DNA of 8,274 nucleotides from JBKPNX01 sp046732855 (GTDB taxonomy: Bacteria > Pseudomonadota > Alphaproteobacteria > Geminicoccales > Geminicoccaceae): contig JBKPNX010000081.1 in assembly GCA_046732855.1 (NCBI GenBank), positions 1-8,274 of the forward strand, in the 5' to 3' direction. The position numbers and the translations under genes were made by a program. This document shows positions 1-7,767 of the stretch, piece after piece. Each line of letters opens with the position of its first letter. The stretch's first letter is position 1. The notes under the pieces are model-generated. The model saw only the letters and a list, made by a program, of their open reading frames with translations. It had not been told where the DNA came from and made no database searches.

Positions 1-1524
<1,524 letters not shown>

Positions 1525-1615
1525 GCTGCCGCTGACGCTGGGCCAGGCCGCATCTGCGCAGCTTCAAGCGCGCCGCTGCGATGGTCCGGCGAGGTCGAGA
1601 CGCGGACGGGGAGGG

Positions 1616-1633
1616 CGTCGGCTCAGACCGACG
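1616..1633 (-). other. Small hairpin directly after eboB stop
   Basis: A perfect 6-bp stem (CGTCGG / CCGACG) with a 6-base loop starts one base past the eboB stop codon, in the 110-bp gap between the convergent ATPase and eboB. No T-run follows on either strand, so it is not a classical intrinsic terminator. It could stabilise mRNA ends or be chance in GC-rich DNA. Confidence 0.3.
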
Positions 1634-1634
1634 A

Positions 1635-2561
1635 CTACTCGATCATCAGCTCTTCGAGCGGCCGTTTGGCCTTGGACTCCTCCACCCGCGGCTCGCGGCC
1701 GCCGCGCAGGATCGAGTTGCCCTCGTACAGCGTGCGCTGGTCGATCGCCGGCGGGTTCAGCCAGTCGTCCTCGCGCATCTGGCCGCTCTGGCCGTAGGCG
1801 GCGAGCGCATTCTCGTAGCAGATCAGGCGGACGTGCTCTTCCGGAATGCCGCGGTCCAAGGCGAGCCTGGCGGTCTTGGCCACGCCCAGCGGCTCGGAGA
1901 GGCCCCAGTCGCACGCCGAATCGACGATGATCCGCTCCGGGCCATACTGACGCACGATCTCGACCATGCGCGCGTTGCCCATCTTGGTGCTCGGGTAGAT
2001 CGAGAACGCCGCCCAGTAGCCGCGGTCCAGCACCTCCTGCACGGTCTCCTCGTTGTTGTGGTCGATCACCACCTGCGAGGGCGGCAGGCCATGCTCCTCG
2101 ATCACGTCCATCGAACGGGTGGTGCCGCGCTTCTTGTCGCGGTGCGGCGTGTGGATCATGACCGGCAGCTCCAGCTCCTTGGCGAGCTCGAGCTGAAGGC
2201 GAAAGTAATGGTCCTCGAGCTCGGTCTGCTCGTCGTAGCCGATCTCGCCGATCGCGACCACGCCCTCCTTGAGCGCGAAGCGCGGCAGGATTTCCATGAC
2301 CCCCTCGGCCAGCTCCCGGTTGTTCGCCTCCTTGGAGTTCAGCCCGACCGTGCAGTAATGGCGGATGCCGAACTGGCCGGCGCGGAACCGCTCCCAGCCC
2401 ACGATCGCCGACAGGTAGTCAACGTAGGTGCCGACGTGGGTGCGCGGCTGGCCGATCCAGAACGCCGGCTCGATCACCGCGACCACGCCCGCGGTTGCCA
2501 TCGCCTCGTAATCGTCGGTGGTGCGCGAGATCATGTGGGTGTGGGGGTCGATGAACATCAT
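1635..2561 (-). CDS. eboB: EboB: TatD-like metal-dependent hydrolase of the Ebo cluster
   Basis: A 308-residue TIM-barrel amidohydrolase of the TatD type, probably cytoplasmic since no signal peptide is seen. Likely metal ligands are visible in order: H7 and H9 (DPHTHM), E106 (GEIGYD), H137/H140 (IHTPHRDK), H168 (VIDHNNEE) and an aspartate in DSACDWG (D214 or D218). The N-terminal pattern (DPHTHMISRTTDDYEAM) and the segment EPAFWIGQPRT match my memory of Ebo-cluster TatD proteins rather than housekeeping TatD nucleases. The substrate is unknown. The start is the first of two adjacent ATGs (2559-2561), 8 bases after a GGGAGA ribosome-binding site at 2569-2574. The frame stays open upstream into 3155, but that part overlaps eboA in another frame and is not coding. 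It lies 47 bp downstream of eboA and is almost certainly cotranscribed with it. The name rests on sequence memory and the eboA neighbour. Confidence 0.85.
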   Translation of the reverse strand: MMFIDPHTHMISRTTDDYEAMATAGVVAVIEPAFWIGQPRTHVGTYVDYLSAIVGWERFRAGQFGIRHYCTVGLNSKEANNRELAEGVMEILPRFALKEGVVAIGEIGYDEQTELEDHYFRLQLELAKELELPVMIHTPHRDKKRGTTRSMDVIEEHGLPPSQVVIDHNNEETVQEVLDRGYWAAFSIYPSTKMGNARMVEIVRQYGPERIIVDSACDWGLSEPLGVAKTARLALDRGIPEEHVRLICYENALAAYGQSGQMREDDWLNPPAIDQRTLYEGNSILRGGREPRVEESKAKRPLEELMIE

Positions 2562-2608
2562 GCTCCCATCTCCCGCACCGCGCCGCTCGAGGGCGCAGCG
2601 CCCATCGG

Positions 2609-3472
2609 TCATGCTGCCTGGTGCAGATTGTCCCAGGTCAGCTCGCCGCGCGCAACCGCTTCGGCCAGGTCGGGCGCATGGCCCAGCAGCTCGCGCGCTT
2701 TCGCATCGGGGCACGCCGCCAGCGCCAGCGCCGCTGCCTGGCGTTCGATCGCACTGCCGGTCGCGAGCACGCGCTGCAGATCGGCCAGCGCCTCGGCGTC
2801 GGCGAAGCGACCGACGCAGCGCCAGAGCTCCGGGCTGACCGGGCGGCCGGCCGCCCAGCGCTCGTGGGCATAATCGCACAGCATGCGCGCGAGCGCCGGG
2901 TTGGCGCGCGCATCGAGACCCTGGATCGGATGCAGCGCGCTGCCGACGAACAGCGCCTTCAGCACCATGTGGTTCCAGCGGTTCTCCGCGAACTGCTCTC
3001 TTGGATAGGGATTGCGGTGCGCCACCGCCTCGAACACCGCGCGCATGTTGGTGCGCGTACCCTCGGCCGCCTGGGCTTCGAGCAGCGGCGGGTCGGGGTA
3101 CAGCGGCAGGCCGCGATAGAATGCGATCGCTTCGGCGACATCCGCGGTGCGGCACAGCTGGACGAAACGGTGCGCGAACGTCTCGCCGGCACCGCCCGCC
3201 TGCAGCAGGATCAGGATGCGCGCCGCCTGGTCGACGCTCCAGCCGCGCGGGTCCCAGCCCCGGCGCGCTTCGCCGGCGGCCTCGAGATCGGCCGCGCTCA
3301 GCTCCAGATCGGCCTTGCCGAGCTTTCGCGGCACCAGACCGAGCGCGATGTACAGATCGCGGTCACCGGCCGCGGCCCCGAGCTTCGCCAGCTGCTCCTC
3401 AAGCCACGCCGATCCGGTCTGCGGCAGCTGCCGGCGCAACCAAAGCCTCAGCAGGTCCGAAGGCGTCGGCAA
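2609..3472 (-). CDS. eboA: EboA family protein of the Ebo cluster
   Basis: A 287-residue protein of unknown biochemical function, largely alpha-helical in appearance and leucine/alanine-rich, with no signal peptide. The central block is diagnostic to me of EboA: TNMRAVFEAVAHRNPYP (141-157), HMVLKALFVGS (168-178), GLDARANPALARMLCDYAHE (185-204) and PELWRCVGRF (214-223). EboA is a defining member of the Ebo cluster, reported in Pseudomonas (nematode repellence) and cyanobacteria (export of a scytonemin precursor) and proposed to act in metabolite trafficking. The start is TTG (3470-3472), supported by AGGAG seven bases upstream and by the absence of an in-frame ATG between it and the preceding terminator. 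eboB follows after 47 bp. A hairpin terminator separates it from the upstream dehydrogenase, so it needs read-through or its own promoter in about 50-100 bp. Confidence 0.85.
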   Translation of the reverse strand: MPTPSDLLRLWLRRQLPQTGSAWLEEQLAKLGAAAGDRDLYIALGLVPRKLGKADLELSAADLEAAGEARRGWDPRGWSVDQAARILILLQAGGAGETFAHRFVQLCRTADVAEAIAFYRGLPLYPDPPLLEAQAAEGTRTNMRAVFEAVAHRNPYPREQFAENRWNHMVLKALFVGSALHPIQGLDARANPALARMLCDYAHERWAAGRPVSPELWRCVGRFADAEALADLQRVLATGSAIERQAAALALAACPDAKARELLGHAPDLAEAVARGELTWDNLHQAA

Positions 3473-3479
3473 CGTCCCA

Positions 3480-3484
3480 CTCCT
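3480..3484 (-). promoter_or_regulatory. Ribosome-binding site deciding the TTG start of eboA
   Basis: AGGAG on the minus strand, seven bases before TTG at 3470-3472. No in-frame ATG or GTG with comparable spacing exists upstream, so this site fixes the eboA start. The TTG start may hold translation at a modest level. Confidence 0.65.
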
Positions 3485-3515
3485 GGGTATCGGCGACCTG
3501 ACGGTGCGCCGATCA

Positions 3516-3555
3516 GAAAAGATGCGGGCGCTGGCCGGTCGACCAGCCAGCGCCC
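3516..3555 (-). terminator. Rho-independent terminator after the dehydrogenase gene
   Basis: A perfect 10-bp stem, GGGCGCTGGC (3526-3535) with GCCAGCGCCC (3546-3555), and a 10-base loop that contains its own small dyad (GGTCGACC). On the minus strand it is followed by GCATCTTTTCT, a short T-run starting five bases past the stem. It lies 20 bp after the dehydrogenase stop and 44 bp before the eboA start. The stem is strong but the T-run is short and displaced, so partial read-through into eboA is plausible. Confidence 0.6.
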
Positions 3556-3574
3556 ACGTATCAGGCCGTTCAGT

Positions 3575-5224
3575 TTACTGCTTCGTGACCGCCCAGATCC
3601 TGCCGGACTTGGGCACGGTATAGAACGGGCTCGGCTTATAGAAGTCGGTGAACACCTCGCCGTAGTCGACGATGTACATGGTCTTGCCGTCGTTGCTGAA
3701 CACGACATCGTTCGGGCGCTCGAGACCGCCCCGGTTCTCCGGCTTCTGGTACGCGTTCGGGCCCATCTCGATGTTGCGGGCGAAATAGGACCACTTCACG
3801 CCCGAGGGCTCGAGGAACTCGACGTCGAGGACTGCGGGCCAGGTCGCTACGAGGCTCTCGGGACCCGTGTCCAGGATGCCGTAGACCGCGCCGAACAGGT
3901 GGTTGTCCCTGCCGAAGCCCGAGGCGCTCCAGGCAATGCCGTCGATCGGGTTGTTGGTGTCCCACTCCAGGACCGGGTTGATGTAGCCGTTCGGGTTGGG
4001 ATTGGCCGTCGTGAGCGGCACCCCGCGCACGCCGTCGACATTGAATTGGAAGCGATAGGGCGGCATCTTCGGCACAAACGGCTCCTCGCCGATGTACAGG
4101 TTCGGGTGCGGCCGCTCCACCTTGGCGCCCCGAAACTCGGTCCAGCCATAGCGCTTGCCGGTGACGAAGAGGAAACCCTCCTTATCGGGGTAGCCGGCGT
4201 CCTGGCCCATTTCGGTAACCAGCCAGAGCTTCTCCGCGCCGTTGGCGATCCGGCGGTTGCCGAGGTCGTTGGCGCCATTGTCGGACACCGCGAGCGCGTT
4301 CTCGAACCTGCTGCCCTTGGGCCCGAAGGCAACGCCCGCCTGGTTGCGGAAGCCAAAGGCGTACACTTCCATCTTGTCGTGCGGATAGATGCCGTCGGAA
4401 CCGGCCGCGTCCATCTTCACCCGCATGATCGAACCGCCGCAGGGCACCTTGGCCGGGATCTTCATGCCCGGTGTTGCCGGCATGCCGACGGGCAACCAAG
4501 CGCCGGTCAGGCGCCCGTCGCTCGAACGCACGTTCAGCCCGGTGTGCACGATGTCGCGGCAGGGCGGATCGTGCGGGGTCTTGCCCCAGCCCTCCGTGTC
4601 GTGAACGACCCAGAAGGGATCGTTCGGGACATCGGTCCAGCCGTGGTTGTCCGGGTCGGCGAAGCCGGTGTTGGATGGCAGCCCCAGCGCAAAGTAGATG
4701 TAGCCATCCTTGCAGGTGATGCCGCCGTTCTTGTGGTCGCCCAGGAACAGATCCTCGACGATCAGCTTGAGCTCGCCGTCAACGCCGTCGATCTCCCAGA
4801 TCTTTTCCTGGTACTCCGGAATGTAGATCTTGCCATTTTCCGGACAGTAGGACATCTCATTCATGACGTTCGAGGTGAAGGTGCCCTTGCCGATCTCTTT
4901 GATCAGCTTGCCCTGCGGGTTGTAAACCTTGACGTGCGCGTCCTCGAACTGATCCTTCTGCGGGCTGCCGAGCAGAGGCGGCGCGACCGCGACCCAGACA
5001 TTGCCATCGCCGTCGACCGTAGCCGACGACGGCGCGCCCAGGCCATCGGCGAAGACGCTCACCTTGTAGCCGTCCGGCACGACGATTTTGGACGGGTCCG
5101 CCTTGACCGCGACGCGCGGATCCCACCCGCCGGACTCGGCCGTTCCCTGCATATCGGCCATCGCGAGCGGCGCCGTCAGTGCGAGCGCGCTCGCCGAAAG
5201 TGTGAGAGCTGACCAGAGTTTCAT
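3575..5224 (-). CDS. Periplasmic beta-propeller dehydrogenase, sorbosone/PQQ-glucose dehydrogenase type
   Basis: 549 residues with a Sec signal peptide (hydrophobic 5-20, probable cleavage after LAMA, residue 23), so exported. The propeller core resembles soluble glucose/sorbosone dehydrogenases: DGYKVSVFADGLGAPSSATV (51-70) opens the first blade; GDHKNGGITCKDGYIYFALG (162-181) resembles the HxxG strand that carries the catalytic histidine (candidate H164); YAFGFRNQAGVAFGPKG (288-304) matches the RNPQG strand (candidate cofactor or substrate contact R293); and SDNGANDLGNRR (314-325) plus TEMGQDAGYPD (337-347) match the following calcium/PQQ-side loops. These equivalences are by eye. A long C-terminal part (about 370-549) closes the propeller. 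Four cysteines (127, 171, 222, 262) could form disulfides. ATG 5222-5224 has an excellent AGGGAGGT site (5228-5235). It follows the cytochrome gene by 65 bp, which supports a dehydrogenase/electron-acceptor pair. The substrate is unknown. A non-enzymatic propeller cannot be excluded. Confidence 0.8.
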   Translation of the reverse strand: MKLWSALTLSASALALTAPLAMADMQGTAESGGWDPRVAVKADPSKIVVPDGYKVSVFADGLGAPSSATVDGDGNVWVAVAPPLLGSPQKDQFEDAHVKVYNPQGKLIKEIGKGTFTSNVMNEMSYCPENGKIYIPEYQEKIWEIDGVDGELKLIVEDLFLGDHKNGGITCKDGYIYFALGLPSNTGFADPDNHGWTDVPNDPFWVVHDTEGWGKTPHDPPCRDIVHTGLNVRSSDGRLTGAWLPVGMPATPGMKIPAKVPCGGSIMRVKMDAAGSDGIYPHDKMEVYAFGFRNQAGVAFGPKGSRFENALAVSDNGANDLGNRRIANGAEKLWLVTEMGQDAGYPDKEGFLFVTGKRYGWTEFRGAKVERPHPNLYIGEEPFVPKMPPYRFQFNVDGVRGVPLTTANPNPNGYINPVLEWDTNNPIDGIAWSASGFGRDNHLFGAVYGILDTGPESLVATWPAVLDVEFLEPSGVKWSYFARNIEMGPNAYQKPENRGGLERPNDVVFSNDGKTMYIVDYGEVFTDFYKPSPFYTVPKSGRIWAVTKQ

Positions 5225-5289
5225 TGGACCTCCCTTGACTGCTCATCCCGGACCCCTCGGCTTTTCTGCGCCTCGGCGTCCCTTGCTGG

Positions 5290-5673
5290 CTAGTACGTTG
5301 GCAGAGATCGGATGTGGGCGATGATGTCCTTGATGTCCTGCTCGGACAACGTCCCTTTCCACGCCGGCATCATGGTGCTCTTGCCCACCGCACCTCCCCC
5401 TCCCGCGATCACTCTAAACAAGTAACCGTCCGGAAGGAACTCGATATAATCCTTCTGAGTCAGATTCTGGATGTGCGGCATGAAGGTCTGGGCGCCGCCC
5501 CGGCCGTCCGCGCCGTGGCAGCCGCTGCAGTAGCGCTTGTACAGCGGAGCGCCGTGCACAGCATCGCCGTCGGTGAACCGCTCGACCTGGGTCGGGTCGA
5601 CATCCTTCTGCGCGGCGGCATGGCCGATCGCCAGCCAAAGCAGACCGGACGTGATAATGATCAATCGACGCAT
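5290..5673 (-). CDS. Soluble monohaem periplasmic cytochrome c
   Basis: 127 residues. The signal peptide covers residues 1-21 (RR then a hydrophobic run, ending HAAA before Q22). The single haem-binding motif is CSGCH (C49, C52, H53) in YCSGCHGADGRGG, and the probable distal ligand is a methionine in STMMPAW (M101 or M102). The closing helix EQDIKDIIAHIRSLP is typical of class I cytochrome c. The mature size of about 106 residues fits a small electron carrier. It is first in a two-gene unit with the dehydrogenase 65 bp downstream and is probably that enzyme's electron acceptor, as in PQQ alcohol/sugar dehydrogenase systems (inference from position). ATG at 5671-5673 is preceded by a GGGGGGCAGGG stretch as ribosome-binding site. 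It diverges from the cupin gene across 238 bp. Confidence 0.93.
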   Translation of the reverse strand: MRRLIIITSGLLWLAIGHAAAQKDVDPTQVERFTDGDAVHGAPLYKRYCSGCHGADGRGGAQTFMPHIQNLTQKDYIEFLPDGYLFRVIAGGGGAVGKSTMMPAWKGTLSEQDIKDIIAHIRSLPTY

Positions 5674-5706
5674 CCCTGCCCCCCGGAAGCCCGCCCTTTC
5701 TTGTCA

Positions 5707-5744
5707 TCGAGCTTAGCGCGGGAAGGTTCCCGCCGCTAGTTCGA
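5707..5744. promoter_or_regulatory. Large imperfect dyad in the divergent intergenic region, possible operator
   Basis: The 238-bp region between the cytochrome c start (5673, -) and the cupin start (5912, +) contains GCGGGAA-gg-TTCCCGC (5718-5733), flanked by TAGC (5714-5717) and GCTA (5735-5738, offset by one base), and further out by TCGA on both sides (5707-5710, 5741-5744). The inner dyad sits about 45 bp upstream of the cytochrome ATG, where a repressor or activator could act on its promoter. No T-run follows on either strand, so a terminator is unlikely. I do not recognise a named regulator consensus, and no clear -10/-35 pair is visible for either gene. Confidence 0.45.
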
Positions 5745-5911
5745 GAAACAAGGCTTTGCCCGCAGTTCCCGCCAAACATCGAGCCGGAGTGCGCGATCAA
5801 CGCTCGCGACGCGCCGGCGAGGAGGATAAAGTCGGCGCCGCGGCCGGGCGAAGCGGCGCATGGTCCGGTCATGCCAGATTGGCCCAACCGGTTCGCGCGA
5901 AGGGGAGGAAC

Positions 5912-6373
5912 ATGGGACAGGGGGCGACCATCTCCGGCCCGGGTGAAGGCCGGAAGGTCCACGTGTTCGGTGTCGTGCTCACGCTGCGCGTGCCATCCGG
6001 CGCCACCGGCGGCGATTTCGCGGTGTGGGAGGAAGCCGCGCCGCCCGGGTGTGGCCCGCCGCGCCACATCCATCTGCGCATGGACGAGGCGTTCCAGATC
6101 CTTGAGGGGCATTACGAGGTCTGGGCCGATGGTCGCCTATATCAGCTCGAGCCTGGCGCGATGGCGATGATCCCCAAGGGGACGCCGCACGCGTTCCGCT
6201 GCATGGGGCCGGCGCCGGGCAGGATGCTGACGACCGTGGTCCCGGGCGGCCTCGACGACTTCTTCATCGAGATCGAGACCCGCGGCTTCAAGCTGCCCGA
6301 CGACCTCGAGCAGCTGGTAGCACTTGGCAAACGCTACGGCCACGAGTTCATCGGCCCGCCGCTTAGCGACTGA
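5912..6373 (+). CDS. Small single-domain cupin protein
   Basis: 153 residues, one beta-barrel cupin domain, no signal peptide, probably cytoplasmic. Cupin motif 1 is at 46-66, with the metal ligands H52, H54 and E59 in GPPRHIHLRMDEAFQILEG. Motif 2 is GAMAMIPKGTPHAF (82-95) with the fourth ligand H93; the asparagine often seen at the end of motif 2 is a cysteine here (C97). With all four ligands present, metal binding is expected. Function could be a dioxygenase, isomerase or sugar/ligand-sensing protein; no substrate can be named. The quercetin-dioxygenase-like cupin group is the closest type. ATG at 5912 follows a strong AGGGGAGGAA at 5901-5910. The frame is open 52 codons further upstream, but that part lacks cupin features and a better ribosome site. 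It is transcribed away from the cytochrome c gene. Confidence 0.85.
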   Translation: MGQGATISGPGEGRKVHVFGVVLTLRVPSGATGGDFAVWEEAAPPGCGPPRHIHLRMDEAFQILEGHYEVWADGRLYQLEPGAMAMIPKGTPHAFRCMGPAPGRMLTTVVPGGLDDFFIEIETRGFKLPDDLEQLVALGKRYGHEFIGPPLSD

Positions 6374-6474
6374 GCGCGCGCAGGTCCCCGGATTCCGGCC
6401 GCATCGACCGGATCGGCCAGACCCGCCTGATCATCGACTTCAGGGCCGCTCTGGGGCGATCGCAGCGTACCAGG

Positions 6475-6490
6475 TGTGACCTGCGTCACA
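6475..6490 (+). promoter_or_regulatory. CRP-type binding site, upstream copy
   Basis: TGTGACCTGCGTCACA is an exact match to the core CRP consensus TGTGA-N6-TCACA. Its centre (6482.5) lies about 99 bp before the ATG of the secreted hydrolase-like gene at 6582, and about 60 bp upstream of the start point inferred from the -10 candidate at 6531-6536. CRP/Vfr-like regulators respond to cAMP; other members of the CRP/FNR superfamily could use the site. Confidence 0.65.
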
Positions 6491-6493
6491 GGC

Positions 6494-6509
6494 TGTGACC
6501 AGCGGCACA
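6494..6509 (+). promoter_or_regulatory. CRP-type binding site, downstream copy
   Basis: TGTGACCAGCGGCACA matches TGTGA-N6-TCACA at nine of ten core positions. It repeats the upstream site 19 bp away, giving an imperfect tandem direct repeat. Its centre (6501.5) falls at -41.5 if the -10 candidate at 6531-6536 is real, which is the classical position for a site overlapping the -35 region. Confidence 0.55.
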
Positions 6510-6530
6510 GCGCCCCATCGAAAGGCGTTG

Positions 6531-6536
6531 AATCAT
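6531..6536 (+). promoter_or_regulatory. Candidate -10 element for the secreted hydrolase-like gene
   Basis: AATCAT matches four of six positions of TATAAT and would place the transcript start near 6543, about 39 bases before the ATG. No good -35 hexamer precedes it, as expected for a CRP-dependent promoter. The call rests mainly on its spacing from the two CRP-like sites. Confidence 0.3.
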
Positions 6537-6581
6537 GCCCAGTCCGAATGAGCGCCGGCCGGGCAAGGCGGGAGATCAGCC

Positions 6582-7400
6582 ATGAAGCGATTGAGCTTGT
6601 GCGTTGGCACCATCGTGTGCCTCTTGGGGATGATGGGCATCGGGTGGCGGCAGGACGCAGGTGCGGTCACCTATTCCGACAATCGAATCGCGGTCGATGC
6701 CGATGGCAATTACAACGATACCGACGACTGGGGCGCCACCCCCATGGCACTGGCGTTGCTTGCCCGACGCGGCTTGCTGGCCAAGCTCGTGCACTACGAC
6801 TGGGCCAACATCATCGGGCCAAACGACCCGACCTTTTACAATCAAATGCAGACGAGCACCTTGGGCGCAGCCGATCAGTTCGGCTTTGCCCGCAGCAAAT
6901 TCTTCGATTGCCGGACCAATCTACAAGGCGTCATAAGTAACTTGCGCAACCAGATCGACCTGTCGAGCTCTTCCAATCCGCTTTTCATCCTCGCGCTCGG
7001 CCCCATGGAGGTGCTCTGGCGCGCGGTGAATGTCTCGAATCCCGCCAAGCGTCAGTATGTCACCGTGATCTCTCACACCAAGTGGAATGCGACCAAGATC
7101 TATCCTCCCACGATGCTGCATACGCGCGCGGATGTCGAAGCACTGGGCGTGCACTGGATCGAAATCAAGGACCAGAACACGCGGCTCTACACGAGGAACG
7201 CCGACGGTTCCAACAGCTGGTCGCCGTGGTTCTGGCTGCGCGACGCGGCCCAGGCGCGCATGCGCTGGATCTATGGCCGCATGCGGTCATCAGGGAAGCC
7301 GGACGTATCGGATTCCGGGGTGGCCTATTATCTTCTCACGAACGACCAAAACGGCACGCCGTCCAAGTTCAAAACCTTCTTCGGCGACTGGGTCCAGTGA
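6582..7400 (+). CDS. Secreted nucleoside-hydrolase-like protein of unknown substrate
   Basis: 272 residues with an N-terminal signal peptide (hydrophobic 4-20, probable cleavage after DAGA, residue 28). The mature protein begins with RIAVDADGNYNDTDDWGA (35-52), an acidic cluster in the position and style of the calcium-binding DxDxxxDD motif of inosine-uridine nucleoside hydrolases. PLFILALGPMEVLWRAV (133-149) resembles the family's ALGPLTNLA strand/helix. YVTVISHTKWNAT (159-171) and DVSDSGVAYYLLTND (241-255) may hold the remaining fold and ligand positions. This is a remote, by-eye assignment. The spacing inside the acidic motif differs from the canonical form, so ribosidase activity is not assured. 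ATG 6582 has GGGAG at 6570-6574. Two CRP-like sites lie about 75-107 bp upstream, suggesting cAMP or nutrient control. Sixteen bases downstream, on the same strand, is a decayed gene, so the two may once have been an operon. Confidence 0.6.
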   Translation: MKRLSLCVGTIVCLLGMMGIGWRQDAGAVTYSDNRIAVDADGNYNDTDDWGATPMALALLARRGLLAKLVHYDWANIIGPNDPTFYNQMQTSTLGAADQFGFARSKFFDCRTNLQGVISNLRNQIDLSSSSNPLFILALGPMEVLWRAVNVSNPAKRQYVTVISHTKWNATKIYPPTMLHTRADVEALGVHWIEIKDQNTRLYTRNADGSNSWSPWFWLRDAAQARMRWIYGRMRSSGKPDVSDSGVAYYLLTNDQNGTPSKFKTFFGDWVQ

Positions 7401-7415
7401 GTCGAGATAGCCAGA

Positions 7416-7758
7416 ATGACCGAAGAGACCGCACCCCCGGCTGCGACGTCCTGGCTCGAGCTGTTGGCGTCGCGCAGATTTCCGGCCGGCCTGGCCGAGC
7501 AGAACCCGAGCCGGGCGTTCAGTCTGTGCCAGACCGGCGCGACCGCAATACCGGGAGCGGCGTTCTGGCGAAGACTCTGTCGAGGGCCACTCGCCGCGGT
7601 CGCGCGGAGCCGGCGTCGGCGGTCGGCTCTGGATCTTCGCATCCGGCACCGGCTGGTTCGGTCCTGCCGATTGCGAGCGCGAGCGGATCGCGCGGCTGAA
7701 CTTCTGTCCGGGTCGCAGCCGCGGACCCGCCCCTCTCGCGCCACCACCCGGCGCCTGA
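7416..7758 (+). pseudogene. Decayed remnant of a TIGR03032-like gene
   Basis: Two blocks resemble conserved parts of TIGR03032 family proteins (uncharacterised, several hundred residues) but lie in different frames. Starting at ATG 7416, frame one encodes SRRFPAGLAEQNPSRAFSLC followed by QTG, resembling the N-terminal region 'WLAEQ..SLAFTTYQTGK'. About 120 bp later, a second frame (+1) encodes GHSPRSR, then RLWIFASGTGWFG and NFCPGRSRG, resembling the family's 'PHSPRW..LW.LNSGTG' and 'FCPG..RGL' motifs, and stops at 7756-7758. The middle of the normal protein is missing, the frames disagree, and several hallmark residues have changed (G for W, SLC for TTY). This points to internal deletion plus frameshift. 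The first frame stays open to 7901, but only by running antisense into eboC. The remnant stops nine bases short of the convergent eboC stop. The family match is from memory, so moderate confidence. Confidence 0.6.
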
Positions 7759-7767
7759 TCCGGGCGC

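Noticed and set aside
1581..2873. A 430-codon open frame on the plus strand over eboB
   Set aside because: Antisense shadow of eboB. Its His/Asp/Val-rich composition mirrors eboB codons and no domain is visible.
2562..3155. N-terminal extension of eboB in its own frame
   Set aside because: It overlaps eboA in a different frame, looks like Arg/Ala-rich noise, and the TatD domain begins precisely at the ATG with a good ribosome site at 2569-2574.
2621..5212. An 863-codon open frame on the plus strand
   Set aside because: It is antisense to eboA and the dehydrogenase, whose protein sequences carry recognisable motifs and signal peptide. The plus-strand translation is Arg/Ala/Val-rich with no domain, typical of a GC-rich shadow.
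5756..5911. Alternative upstream start for the cupin gene
   Set aside because: The extra 52 residues are low-quality Arg/Ala sequence, while ATG 5912 has a near-ideal AGGGGAGGAA site.
6374..6474. Short GC-rich complementary segments after the cupin stop
   Set aside because: The best stem (TCCGG/CCGGA) is 5 bp with no T-run. It does not support a terminator.
7082..7699. Open frame overlapping the hydrolase-like gene and the remnant
   Set aside because: It shadows the 6582-7400 gene in another frame and shows no domain; the remnant's homology lies in the other two frames.
3473..7767. The interval between eboA and eboC as a mobile element
   Set aside because: No transposase, integrase, tRNA target, terminal inverted repeats or flanking duplications could be found by eye, so only rearrangement of unknown mechanism is claimed.
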